From contig NZ_BMLM01000001.1 of the NCBI RefSeq assembly GCF_014645235.1, forward strand, positions 1,955,635-2,019,634: a DNA stretch of 64,000 nucleotides, in the 5' to 3' direction. How positions within the stretch are numbered: the first letter of the stretch is position 1; every line of letters starts with the position of its first letter. Of this stretch, positions 33,149-40,727 are shown in pieces. This DNA comes from Agrococcus terreus (GTDB taxonomy: Bacteria; Actinomycetota; Actinomycetes; Actinomycetales; Microbacteriaceae). The notes under the pieces are model-generated. The model was given only the letters and a program-made list of their open reading frames with translations, was not told the origin of the DNA and searched no databases. A program made the position numbers and the translations under genes.

Positions 33149-33186
33149 AAAAAGAAGAGAGCCTCCCGCATTTCTGCGGAAGGCTC
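33149..33186 (-). terminator. Intrinsic terminator of tRNA-Pro
   Basis: On the minus strand, GAGCCTTCCGC and GCGGGAGGCTC pair at 10 of 11 positions around AGAAAT, followed by TCTTCTTTTT. It begins 60 nt after the tRNA 3' end. Confidence 0.8.
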
Positions 33187-33245
33187 CCTTCCTTCGACCT
33201 CCATTGGCCTCAACGAGTCCAATGGTTTGAGCAACTCAATTTCGG

Positions 33246-33319
<74 letters not shown>

Positions 33320-33390
33320 TCGACCTCGCGGCCCTGCTGCCCGGAGGCAACTAGAAGAGACTAGCGCATCCTGTGAGGGGTTCGGGCCGT

Positions 33391-33505
33391 GGCGGGGTGG
33401 TCTCGAGACGCGTGCCGACTGCGTCGGCGCGCTCCTCGACCAGCGAAGGGCGGGGTGGTCTCGAGACGCAGGTCGCCTGCGGCGGCCTGCTCATCGACCA
33501 GCGGA
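33391..33505. repeat. Two tandem extragenic palindromic repeats
   Basis: GGCGGGGTGGTCTCGAGACGC occurs at 33391-33411 and 33449-33469. Each copy is followed by a variable 20 nt and then CTCCTCGACCAGCG (33433-33446) or CTCATCGACCAGCG (33489-33502). TGGTC-CGAG and CTCGACCA arms within each unit can pair. The elements fill the space between tRNA-Pro and the peptidase gene. They resemble dispersed repeats of Microbacteriaceae. Confidence 0.7.
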
Positions 33506-33509
33506 GAAG

Positions 33510-34997
33510 TCAGGACCGCCGGCGCACGAAGTCGGCCAGGTCGGCCGACTGCGCCACGCGCGAGGCTTCGTGCACGTACATCATGTGGCCGGCCTCGTAG
33601 TAGCGGTGCTCGAGGTTCGAGCGCAGCGACTCCGGGATCTGCAGGTGCGCCACAGAGTCCTCCGCGGCCGAGAACGGCGTCGCGCCGTCGAACCATCCGT
33701 AGGCCAGGTGCACCGCGAGGTGCGGGTTCTGCCGCATCGCGCGCGAGAGCCGGTCGATGACGTAGACGGGCGCGTTCTCGAACTCCTTGTAGCTCCAGTG
33801 CTCGATGACGCCCTTGCCGAACACGTGGTACGGCCCGGTGTCGCGCACGCCGAGGTCGTGGTGCAGGTAGTGCTGGTACGCCGCCGAGTACGGGCCGAGG
33901 ATGGCGTCCATGGACGGGTCGGCGTCCATGTGCTCGGCGATGCCGCTCGCCGCGGGCCCCGTGAAGCGCGAGTCGAGGCGGCCGACGGTGAGTCCTTGGT
34001 CGCGCAGCAGCTCGCCGAAGTAGCGCCAGTGCTCGATGCGGAGGTCGGCGCGCGAGACGTAGTCCTCCGACAGGCCCGTCAGGCGCGCGACCGTCGCCAC
34101 CGCCTCCGACCGCTCCTCGGCCGTCAAGCGTGCGCCGCGGGTCAGCGCGTAGGCGTAGTCGCGGGCGGCGTAGTCGCGCGCCTCGTCGACGACCTCCTCG
34201 AGCGAGCGCCCCTCGTGGAAGCCGTGCCGCCACGCGGTCGCCGCGTAGAACGGCAGGTACATCGCGTGCGCGCGGTCGCCGCTGCGCTCGAAGTTCGCGG
34301 TCGAGAAGTCGAGCACGCTCGAGATGAGCAGCAGCCCGTTGAGGTACATGCCCAGCTCCTCCTGCAGGTGCTGGGCGAGGCCGGCCGCGCGCGTCGTGCC
34401 GTATGACTCCCCCGCCAGGAACTTCGGGCTGAGCCACCGCCCCTCGGTGGTCGTCCACTGGCGGATGATCTCGGCGACCGACTCGATATCGGCGGTGAAG
34501 CCGTGGAAGTCCTTCGCCTTGCGGCCCTCGACGGGGCGCGAGCGGCCGGTCGAGACCGGGTCGATGAAGACGAGGTCCGAGACCGCGAGCAGCGACTCCG
34601 GGTTGTCCTCGACGCCGTACGGCGGCGGCAGCAGCTCGCCCGCGTCGCCCATGATGACGCGCTTCGGCCCGAGCGCGCCCATGTGCAGCCAGACGGATGC
34701 GGATCCGGGGCCGCCGTTGAAGGCGAAGGTCACGGGCCGCTCGCGCGGGTCGGCGCCGTCGAGCGTGTACGCCGTGAGCGCCACCTGCGCCCGAGCCTTC
34801 CGGCCGCGGTAGACGTGGTCCTCGACCTGCTCCTCCCACAGCACCACGCGGCCCGAGCGGGCCGTGTAGACGAGCTCGCCGTCGGGCGTCGCGAGCGTGT
34901 GGTGGGTCGTCACGAGCTCGTCGGCGACGTGCACCTCCTTCGCGGGCTCGGTGCTGTCGGGCTTCGGGCTGTCGTCGCTGCGCTGCGTCTCGGTCAC
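33510..34997 (-). CDS. Peptidase S10 family serine carboxypeptidase-like protein
   Basis: 495 residues from the GTG at 34997. The alpha/beta-hydrolase core has VTFAFNGGPGSASVWLHMG (oxyanion region), the nucleophile motif LAGESYGTTRAAGL, the catalytic Asp in AYGWFDGATPF and His in YYEAGHMMYVH. NPESLLAVSDLVFIDPVSTG is also typical. Family members release C-terminal amino acids or act as acyltransferases. There is no signal peptide, so it appears cytoplasmic like most bacterial S10 proteins. The RBS is weak. Confidence 0.92.
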   Translation of the reverse strand: MTETQRSDDSPKPDSTEPAKEVHVADELVTTHHTLATPDGELVYTARSGRVVLWEEQVEDHVYRGRKARAQVALTAYTLDGADPRERPVTFAFNGGPGSASVWLHMGALGPKRVIMGDAGELLPPPYGVEDNPESLLAVSDLVFIDPVSTGRSRPVEGRKAKDFHGFTADIESVAEIIRQWTTTEGRWLSPKFLAGESYGTTRAAGLAQHLQEELGMYLNGLLLISSVLDFSTANFERSGDRAHAMYLPFYAATAWRHGFHEGRSLEEVVDEARDYAARDYAYALTRGARLTAEERSEAVATVARLTGLSEDYVSRADLRIEHWRYFGELLRDQGLTVGRLDSRFTGPAASGIAEHMDADPSMDAILGPYSAAYQHYLHHDLGVRDTGPYHVFGKGVIEHWSYKEFENAPVYVIDRLSRAMRQNPHLAVHLAYGWFDGATPFSAAEDSVAHLQIPESLRSNLEHRYYEAGHMMYVHEASRVAQSADLADFVRRRS

Positions 34998-35051
34998 CCG
35001 ACCGACCCTAGCGATCCGGAACAGCGGATGGGTCCGGATGCTCCCTGAGCG

Positions 35052-36248
35052 TCAGACCCGCTCGAGCACCATCGCCGATGCCATGCCGCCGCCGACGCAC
35101 AGCGTGACGAGCGCGTAGCGGCCGCCGCGCTCCTCGAGCGCGTCGAGCGCGGTGCCGACGAGCATGGCACCGGTCGCGCCGAGCGGGTGCCCGAGCGCGA
35201 TGGCGCCGCCGTGCACGTTCGTGCGCGCAGGGTCCGCGCCCGTCTCGCGCAGCCAGTGGAGCACCACGGCGGCGAAGGCCTCGTTCACCTCGAAGACCTC
35301 GATGTCCGAGAGCGCGAGGCCCGCGCGCAGCAGTACGCGCTGCGTCGCGGCGACGGGCCCCGTGAGCATGAGCGCCGGGTCGGAGCCGACGGAGGTGGCG
35401 GCGACGATGCGGGCGCGCGGCGCGAGGCCGAGCGAGCGTGCCGCCGCGCCGGAGCCGACGACCACGAGTCCGGCGCCGTCGACGATGCCCGACGAGTTGC
35501 CGGCCGTGTGCACGTGCTCGATGCGGCCGATGCCCTGATGCCGGCGCAGCACCTCGGCGTCGAAGCCGGCCTCCCCGAACGCCGCGAAGGCCGGCTTCAG
35601 GCCCGCGAGCGCCTCGAGCGTCGTACCGGGCCGCAGGTGCTCGTCGCGCTCGAGCAGCACCGCCTCGTCGGCCCCGACGACCGGCACGATCGAGCGCGTG
35701 AACGCACCGGCCTCCCACGCCGCGGCCGCCCGCGCCTGCGACTCGACGGCGTACGCGTCGACGTCTCGGCCCGTCAGCCCGTGCATCGACGCGATCGCGT
35801 CGGCGCTCACGCCCTGCGGGATGAGGCTCCACGGCTCGAGCGCTGTCGGGTCGGTGGCGTACGGCCCGCCGTCCGAGCCGAGCGGCACGCGCGACATCGA
35901 CTCCACGCCGCCCGCGACCACGAGGTCGTCGAAGCCGGCCGCGACGCGCGCCGCGGCCGTCGTCACGGCCTCGAGCCCGGAGGCGCAGTACCGGTTCACC
36001 TGCATGCCCGGCACCGCATCCGGCACCCCCGCCGCCTGCGCCGCGGCGCGCGCGAGCACGCCGCCCTGCTCCCCCACGGCCGAGACGGTGCCGAGCACGA
36101 CGTCGTCGACGCGGCCGGGATCGACGCCGCGCGCCGGCAGCGCCTCGAGCAGCCCCGCGGCGAGCCGCACCGGGTGCACCTCGGCGAGCGAGCCCCCGCG
36201 GCGGCCGCGCGGGGTGCGCAGCGCGTCGAGCACGAAGGCGTCGGCCAC
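35052..36248 (-). CDS. Acetyl-CoA acyltransferase (thiolase)
   Basis: 398 residues, the normal thiolase length. The acyl-binding cysteine is in NRYCASGLEAVTTAAARV. The C-terminal pair is GGAIALGHPLGATGAM (His) and TLCVGGGMASAMV (Cys). It performs thiolytic cleavage in beta-oxidation or the reverse condensation. Its GTG start is 3 nt after the amidohydrolase stop, so it is translated together with that gene; no hydratase or dehydrogenase of beta-oxidation lies nearby. Confidence 0.93.
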   Translation of the reverse strand: MADAFVLDALRTPRGRRGGSLAEVHPVRLAAGLLEALPARGVDPGRVDDVVLGTVSAVGEQGGVLARAAAQAAGVPDAVPGMQVNRYCASGLEAVTTAAARVAAGFDDLVVAGGVESMSRVPLGSDGGPYATDPTALEPWSLIPQGVSADAIASMHGLTGRDVDAYAVESQARAAAAWEAGAFTRSIVPVVGADEAVLLERDEHLRPGTTLEALAGLKPAFAAFGEAGFDAEVLRRHQGIGRIEHVHTAGNSSGIVDGAGLVVVGSGAAARSLGLAPRARIVAATSVGSDPALMLTGPVAATQRVLLRAGLALSDIEVFEVNEAFAAVVLHWLRETGADPARTNVHGGAIALGHPLGATGAMLVGTALDALEERGGRYALVTLCVGGGMASAMVLERV

Positions 36249-36251
36249 GGT

Positions 36252-37505
36252 TCAGCCCTCGCGGCCGGATCGCGCCGTCAGGGCATGCGCCTCGTGCAGC
36301 AGCCGCCCGCCGCCGACCACCGCGAGCCGCGGCGGCACGCGCACGAGCGCGTCCATCGCGTGCTCGGCGTCGACGAGCACGATGTCGGCGCGCGCGCCGG
36401 GCACGAGGTCGTGCACCTCGCGGCCGACGAGCGGCGCCGCCGAGCGCGTCGCGACCTCCATCACCCGGTGCAGGTCGTCGTCGCGCACGATCGACGAGGC
36501 GCGCGCGAACTGCCACGCGATGCCGAGCGTGTCGCCCGTGCCGTAGGGGCTCCAGAGGTCGCGGATGCCGTCGGTGCCGAAGCCGAGGCCCACGCCCGCG
36601 GCGTCCAGCTCGGCGAGCGGCAGCTGCGGCAGCCGCAGCGGCGCGACGGTCGTCATGGTGATGCCGAGCTCGCCCATCGACTGCAGCAGGTCGCGCCTGC
36701 GTGCATCCGGCAGCTGCGCCACGGCGAAGCCGTGCGCCACGTTCACGCGGCCGGCGAGGCCGAGCCGCGCCGTGCGCTCGACGATGAGCTCGATCTGGAA
36801 GGCGCCGAGGTCGGCGGCGTCGTGCAGGTGGATGTCGATGCCGACCCCGTGCCGCTCGGCGATGGCGAAGATGCCGTCGAGCTGGCCGACGGGGTCCCGG
36901 TCGATGGAGGCGGGGTCGAGCCCGCCCACGTGGTCGGCGCCCGCGGCCGCCGCCTGGTCGAGCAGGTCGAGCACGCCCGGCCGGCGCAGCACGCCGTCCT
37001 GCGGGAACGCGACGATCGTCGCCTCGACCGCGCCGTCGTACGCGCCCACCGCCTCCCGCACCGCCTCGATGCCCGAGAGCCCGATGCCGAGGTCGACGTC
37101 GACGTGCGTGCGCAGTGCCGTCGTGCCCTGGCGCACGTGCGCGTCGAGCACGGCGGCCGTGCGCTCCACGCTCGGGATGCCCAGCTCGTCGCGCCGCGCG
37201 CGCTCGTGGCGGATGCGGCCGTCGGTGCCGCCCTCGCCGCCGTACGACTGCCACGGCAGGCCCATCCACGACTTGTCGACGTGGGCGTGCGCGTTCACGA
37301 TCGACGGCAGCGCGAGCAGGCCGCGGCCGTCGAGCGAGCGCCCGCGCGGGTGCCCGTCGGGCGCAGGCTCCTCGAGCGCCGGCGCGCCGTGCACCTCGTG
37401 CGGCACGATCGCGGCGATGCGGTCGCCGTCGAGCACGATGTCGCTGCGCTCGCCGCCCCAGGGGCGGACGTCGCGGATGCGCGAGAGGCGCTCGAGCGCG
37501 CTCAT
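36252..37505 (-). CDS. Amidohydrolase, cytosine-deaminase-like
   Basis: 417 residues. The metal motif is NAHAHVDKSWMGLPW in the first beta strand, with further ligands in GIDIHLHDAADLGAF and VAHGFAV, and the catalytic Asp in GFGTDGIRDLWSPYG. The composite TIM barrel with LDGRGLLALPSIVNAH and the late ARADIVLVDAEHAMDAL matches the CodA/N-isopropylammelide branch of amidohydrolases, which deaminate cyclic ureides and pyrimidines. The exact substrate is unknown. ATGA overlap with the FBP gene; thiolase follows. Confidence 0.88.
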   Translation of the reverse strand: MSALERLSRIRDVRPWGGERSDIVLDGDRIAAIVPHEVHGAPALEEPAPDGHPRGRSLDGRGLLALPSIVNAHAHVDKSWMGLPWQSYGGEGGTDGRIRHERARRDELGIPSVERTAAVLDAHVRQGTTALRTHVDVDLGIGLSGIEAVREAVGAYDGAVEATIVAFPQDGVLRRPGVLDLLDQAAAAGADHVGGLDPASIDRDPVGQLDGIFAIAERHGVGIDIHLHDAADLGAFQIELIVERTARLGLAGRVNVAHGFAVAQLPDARRRDLLQSMGELGITMTTVAPLRLPQLPLAELDAAGVGLGFGTDGIRDLWSPYGTGDTLGIAWQFARASSIVRDDDLHRVMEVATRSAAPLVGREVHDLVPGARADIVLVDAEHAMDALVRVPPRLAVVGGGRLLHEAHALTARSGREG

Positions 37506-37978
37506 GCGTCGCGCGCCGCGCGCTCGACGCGGGCCGTGAACGCGGCGACGCGCGCCTCGAGGCCCTCCGCACGCCATGCGACCCGCTCCGGGCTCACGAG
37601 GTGCGCGGGACCCGAACGGATGATGTGCGAGCACGCGAGGTCCTCGCAGATGTACGTGCCGACGCTGCTGCCGTCCTCGAGCCGGGCGCTGAACATCCGC
37701 ACCTGCGTCGCCGGCTGCGTCGAGTGGCAGAGCGTGCACATCGCCGCGATGCCGGGGCGCAGCCCGCCGGGCGCGGAGCGCACGACGACGCCGACGAGCT
37801 CGTCGCCGCGCCAGTGCACGAGGTAGCCGAGCCGCGCTGCGCGCGCGTCGCGCCAGCCGAGGTACTCGCGCTCGGCCCAGATCGTCTCGTGGAGGCCCGG
37901 GATCGGCAGCTGCTCGAGCTCCCGGTCGGTCGCGTTCACGAAGCAGGCCCGCAGCTGCTCCTCGGTCACCTCGCGCAT
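37502..37978 (-). CDS. FBP-domain protein (FusB/EF-G-binding type, treble-clef zinc finger)
   Basis: 158 residues. The C-terminal domain has Cys-x2-Cys in MCTLCHSTQPATQVRMFSAR and Cys-x4-Cys in YICEDLACSH, the four-cysteine treble clef of FBP/FusB proteins. An N-terminal helical region ends in HETIWAEREYLGWRDARAARL. FusB-type proteins bind elongation factor G and free stalled ribosomes, giving fusidic acid tolerance in firmicutes; the actinobacterial homologues are less studied. It starts the operon with the amidohydrolase (overlap of 4 nt). Confidence 0.85.
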   Translation of the reverse strand: MREVTEEQLRACFVNATDRELEQLPIPGLHETIWAEREYLGWRDARAARLGYLVHWRGDELVGVVVRSAPGGLRPGIAAMCTLCHSTQPATQVRMFSARLEDGSSVGTYICEDLACSHIIRSGPAHLVSPERVAWRAEGLEARVAAFTARVERAARDA

Positions 37979-38032
37979 GCCGCCCCTCCCGTCGTGCCCT
38001 CGAGGCTAGCGGAGGCGCCCCGGGAAGAGGTC

Positions 38033-38075
38033 TGCCGCGGTCGGGCCTCCACCCAGGAGAGTCCCGACCGCGGCA
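38033..38075. repeat. Extragenic hairpin repeat, copy 1
   Basis: TGCCGCGGTCGGG and CCCGACCGCGGCA form a perfect 13-bp stem around the 17-nt loop CCTCCACCCAGGAGAGT. The loop is identical to that of copy 2. Confidence 0.85.
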
Positions 38076-38083
38076 AGCGGGGA

Positions 38084-38099
38084 TCCGGCGATCGCCGGA
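38084..38099. repeat. 16-bp perfect palindrome between the hairpin repeats
   Basis: TCCGGCGATCGCCGGA is fully self-complementary and lies midway between copies 1 and 2. Confidence 0.75.
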
Positions 38100-38107
38100 C
38101 GGGGATC

Positions 38108-38150
38108 TGCCGCCGTCGGGCCTCCACCCAGGAGAGTCCCGACGGCGGCA
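38108..38150. repeat. Extragenic hairpin repeat, copy 2
   Basis: TGCCGCCGTCGGG and CCCGACGGCGGCA form a perfect stem with the same 17-nt loop as copy 1. The stem differs from copy 1 at one pair, G-C changed to C-G on both arms. It ends 5 nt beyond the gap stop codon, so it may also terminate that gene. Confidence 0.85.
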
Positions 38151-38155
38151 AGCTT

Positions 38156-39610
38156 TCAGACGGCCTGCAGCTGGCGCTGCTCCACGAGCTGGTCGGCCAT
38201 GTGCTCGAGCACGCGCACCACCTGCGAGCTGTAGCCGTACTCGTTGTCGTACCAGACGTACAGCACGAGGTGGCGGCCGCTGGCGATCGTCGCGAGGCCG
38301 TCGACGATGCCGGCGCGGTTGTTGCCGACGAAGTCCGTCGAGACGACCTCGGCGGAGTCGGTGAAGTCGATCTGCGCGCGCAGGTCGCCGGTGAGCGAGG
38401 TGCGGCGGAGCAGCTCGTTGACCTCGTCGCGGTCGACGGCGCGGTCGAGCGAGAGGTTGAGGATGGCCATCGACACGTCGGGCGTGGGCACGCGGATCGC
38501 GTTGCCCGTCAGGCGGCCCTCGAGCTCGGGCAGCGCCTTCGAGACGGCCTTCGCGGCGCCGGTCTCGGTGAGCACCATGTTGAGCGCGGCGGAGCGGCCG
38601 CGGCGCGAGCCCTTGTGGAAGTTGTCGATGAGGTTCTGGTCGTTCGTGTACGAGTGGACCGTCTCGACGTGGCCGTGCTCGATGCCGTAGGCGTCGTTGA
38701 CGACCTTCAGCACGGGCGTGATCGCGTTCGTCGTGCAGGAGGCGGCGGTGACGATGCGGTCGTCGGCCGCGATCGACTCGTGGTTGACGCCGAACACGAC
38801 GTTCTTCAGCGGGCTCTTGCCGGGCGCCGTGAGCACGACGCGCGCGACGCCCGGGCACTGGAGGTGCTGGCCGAGGCCGGCCTCGTCGCGCCAGCGGCCC
38901 GTGTTGTCGACGACGATCGCGCGGTCGATGCCGTACGCGGTGTAGTCGATCGAGCTCGGGTCGTCGGAGTAGATGACCTGCACGAGCGTGCCGTTGGCGA
39001 GCAGCGTCGAGGCCTCGCGGTCGATCTCGATCGTGCCCTGGAACGCGCCGTGCACCGAGTCGCGGCGCAGCAGGCTCGCGCGCTTCTCGAGGTCGTCGTC
39101 GCCGCCGCGGCGGACGACGATGGCTCGCAGGCGGAGGCCCAGGCCGCTGCCCGCGTGGCCGATGAGGATGCGGGCGAGCAGGCGCCCGATGCGGCCGAAG
39201 CCGTAGAGCACGACGTCGGTCGGCTCGTCGCGCTGCCACGACGGGAGCTGCGCCACGTGCTCGCGCGCCCACGCCTCGAGGCCGGCCTCGGGCTCCTCCG
39301 ACTGCGCGGCGCCGAGGATGCGGCCGAGGTCGAGCGAGATGCCGCGCACGTCGAGCGCGTCGACGACCCGGAGCACCTGGATGGAGTCCTCGATGCGCAG
39401 CGGCTGCTCGCCGACGCGGCGGGCCCAGCGGTGCGCCTTGAGGATCTCGATCGGCGACTGGTTCACGAGCTTCTTGCCGTGCACGTGCGTCACGACGTTC
39501 CGCTCGCGGTACAGCCTCCCGATGATCGGGATGGCGGACTCGGCGAGGGCGACGCGGTCGAGCCAGGCCTGGTGGGCGCTCTCGACGGCGGGAGACGATG
39601 CGTGGGGCAC
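38156..39610 (-). CDS. gap: Glyceraldehyde-3-phosphate dehydrogenase, long form
   Basis: 484 residues, about 140 more than classical GapA. An N-terminal extension of about 128 residues (IIGRLYRERNVVTHVHGKKL, RWARRVGEQPLRIEDSIQVL) precedes the NAD(P) Rossmann motif VVLYGFGRIGRLLARIL. The catalytic Cys is in VTAASCTTNAITPVLKVVND, and downstream landmarks are HSYTNDQNLID, RGRSAALNMVLTETGAAKAV and YDNEYGYSSQVVRV. This long type is known in actinobacteria and some proteobacteria, often next to a standard gap in the pgk operon elsewhere. No pgk or tpi is adjacent here, so a gluconeogenic or auxiliary role is likely. GTG start. Confidence 0.92.
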   Translation of the reverse strand: MPHASSPAVESAHQAWLDRVALAESAIPIIGRLYRERNVVTHVHGKKLVNQSPIEILKAHRWARRVGEQPLRIEDSIQVLRVVDALDVRGISLDLGRILGAAQSEEPEAGLEAWAREHVAQLPSWQRDEPTDVVLYGFGRIGRLLARILIGHAGSGLGLRLRAIVVRRGGDDDLEKRASLLRRDSVHGAFQGTIEIDREASTLLANGTLVQVIYSDDPSSIDYTAYGIDRAIVVDNTGRWRDEAGLGQHLQCPGVARVVLTAPGKSPLKNVVFGVNHESIAADDRIVTAASCTTNAITPVLKVVNDAYGIEHGHVETVHSYTNDQNLIDNFHKGSRRGRSAALNMVLTETGAAKAVSKALPELEGRLTGNAIRVPTPDVSMAILNLSLDRAVDRDEVNELLRRTSLTGDLRAQIDFTDSAEVVSTDFVGNNRAGIVDGLATIASGRHLVLYVWYDNEYGYSSQVVRVLEHMADQLVEQRQLQAV

Positions 39611-39692
39611 GTCTTCACCGTAGGCAGGTCTGGGAGCCTCCGGAGCCGGATCCGGCCGTCAGGAAGCGGCGCGGATCACGTGCGGGAAAGTT

Positions 39693-39714
39693 CGCCCGAT
39701 CTTTCGATCGGGCG
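39693..39714 (-). terminator. Hairpin terminator of the siderophore-interacting protein gene
   Basis: CGCCCGATC and GATCGGGCG form a perfect 9-bp stem with a 4-nt loop, 12 nt after the stop, followed on the minus strand by AACTTTCC. Confidence 0.6.
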
Positions 39715-39726
39715 TCGCCGTCCCGA

Positions 39727-40524
39727 TCAGGACACGTAGGCCTTGCCGAGCTTCCAGTAGCCGGTGAAGGTGATGCGGCGCTTGTCGATGCCGCGGTCGC
39801 GCACGAGGTGGCGGCGGGCGCCCGTCGCGAGCGACTGCTCGCCGGCGTTGTAGGCGTAGCCGAGCTCCCCTGGCAGCGTCAGGCCGCGGAGCTCCTCGAG
39901 CGCCGCCTGGCCCTCGCGCACCTCGCCGCGCTCGACCCAGCGGACGTCGACGCCGGCGGGGCGGCGGAAGTCCTGGATGTCGTCGCGGTGGCCGACCTCG
40001 ATGACGGCGACGCCGCGCGCGTGCTCGTCGAGCGAGCCGCAGACGCCCGCGATCGCGGGGATGACCGACTCGTCGCCGACCATGAGCACGTCGCCCTCGA
40101 GGCCGTCGTCGTTGTAGAGCAGGCCCTCGTCGAGCAGCACGGCGCGCTCGCCGGCCTCGGCGCGGATGGCCCACGCGGCGCCGGGGCCCGGGTCCTCGTG
40201 GCAGACGAAGTCGATGTCGAGCTCGCCGTCGGCGATGCGGAAGTCGCGCACGGTGTAGTTGCGGATCCACGGGCGCTGGCTCTCGCGCATGGCGAGGTAC
40301 TGCGGGAACCACGTCGCGGGGCTCTTCGGCACGCGCAGCTGCTCCTGGCCCTCGCGGCGCATGAAGAAGCGGAACCACTGGTCGTAGCCCTGCGGCGTCA
40401 TGCCGACCACGTCCTCGCCGCCGAGGGTGACGCGGCGGATGTGCGGGGAGACCTGCTGGTTGCCCAGCACCTCGAGCTCGACGAATCGCGGGGCGACCGC
40501 CGCCTTGCGCTCGGGTCCGGCCAT
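39727..40524 (-). CDS. Siderophore-interacting protein (FAD-binding ferric-siderophore reductase)
   Basis: 265 residues. The N-terminal FAD-binding barrel shows VSPHIRRVTLGGEDV and the FAD motif RPWIRNYTVRDFR. The NAD(P) half has VLMVGDESVIPAIAGVCGSL, and the C-terminal SIP motif is TFTGYWKLGKAYVS. It reduces ferric siderophores in the cytosol to release iron. GGAGGAG lies upstream of the ATG at 40524, and an IdeR/DtxR-type iron box lies about 65 bp upstream, so it is repressed when iron is plentiful. No siderophore importer is adjacent. Confidence 0.95.
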   Translation of the reverse strand: MAGPERKAAVAPRFVELEVLGNQQVSPHIRRVTLGGEDVVGMTPQGYDQWFRFFMRREGQEQLRVPKSPATWFPQYLAMRESQRPWIRNYTVRDFRIADGELDIDFVCHEDPGPGAAWAIRAEAGERAVLLDEGLLYNDDGLEGDVLMVGDESVIPAIAGVCGSLDEHARGVAVIEVGHRDDIQDFRRPAGVDVRWVERGEVREGQAALEELRGLTLPGELGYAYNAGEQSLATGARRHLVRDRGIDKRRITFTGYWKLGKAYVS

Positions 40525-40587
40525 GCTCGCTCCTCCTGTGTCCTGGGGATGCGGCCCGCCGGTCGCCCGCGCGTCGCGCCGGTCAGG

Positions 40588-40606
40588 TGAGGCAAGCCTT
40601 ACCTGA
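40588..40606 (-). promoter_or_regulatory. Iron box (DtxR/IdeR operator)
   Basis: TGAGGCAAGCCTTACCTGA matches the 19-bp consensus TTAGGTTAGCCTAACCTAA at 14 positions and lies inside a longer TCAGGT ... ACCTGA dyad. It is located 63 bp upstream of the siderophore-interacting protein start. Confidence 0.75.
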
Positions 40607-40727
40607 CGAGCGTAGCAAGCGGAGCGGCCGACGCGCGACCCGAGGCTCGCCGCTCGAGCAGACCGGCCCCGACAGGGCCTGCCACGACCTGGCCCGATTC
40701 GCTCTGTACCGGTATTGTCTGATAGCG

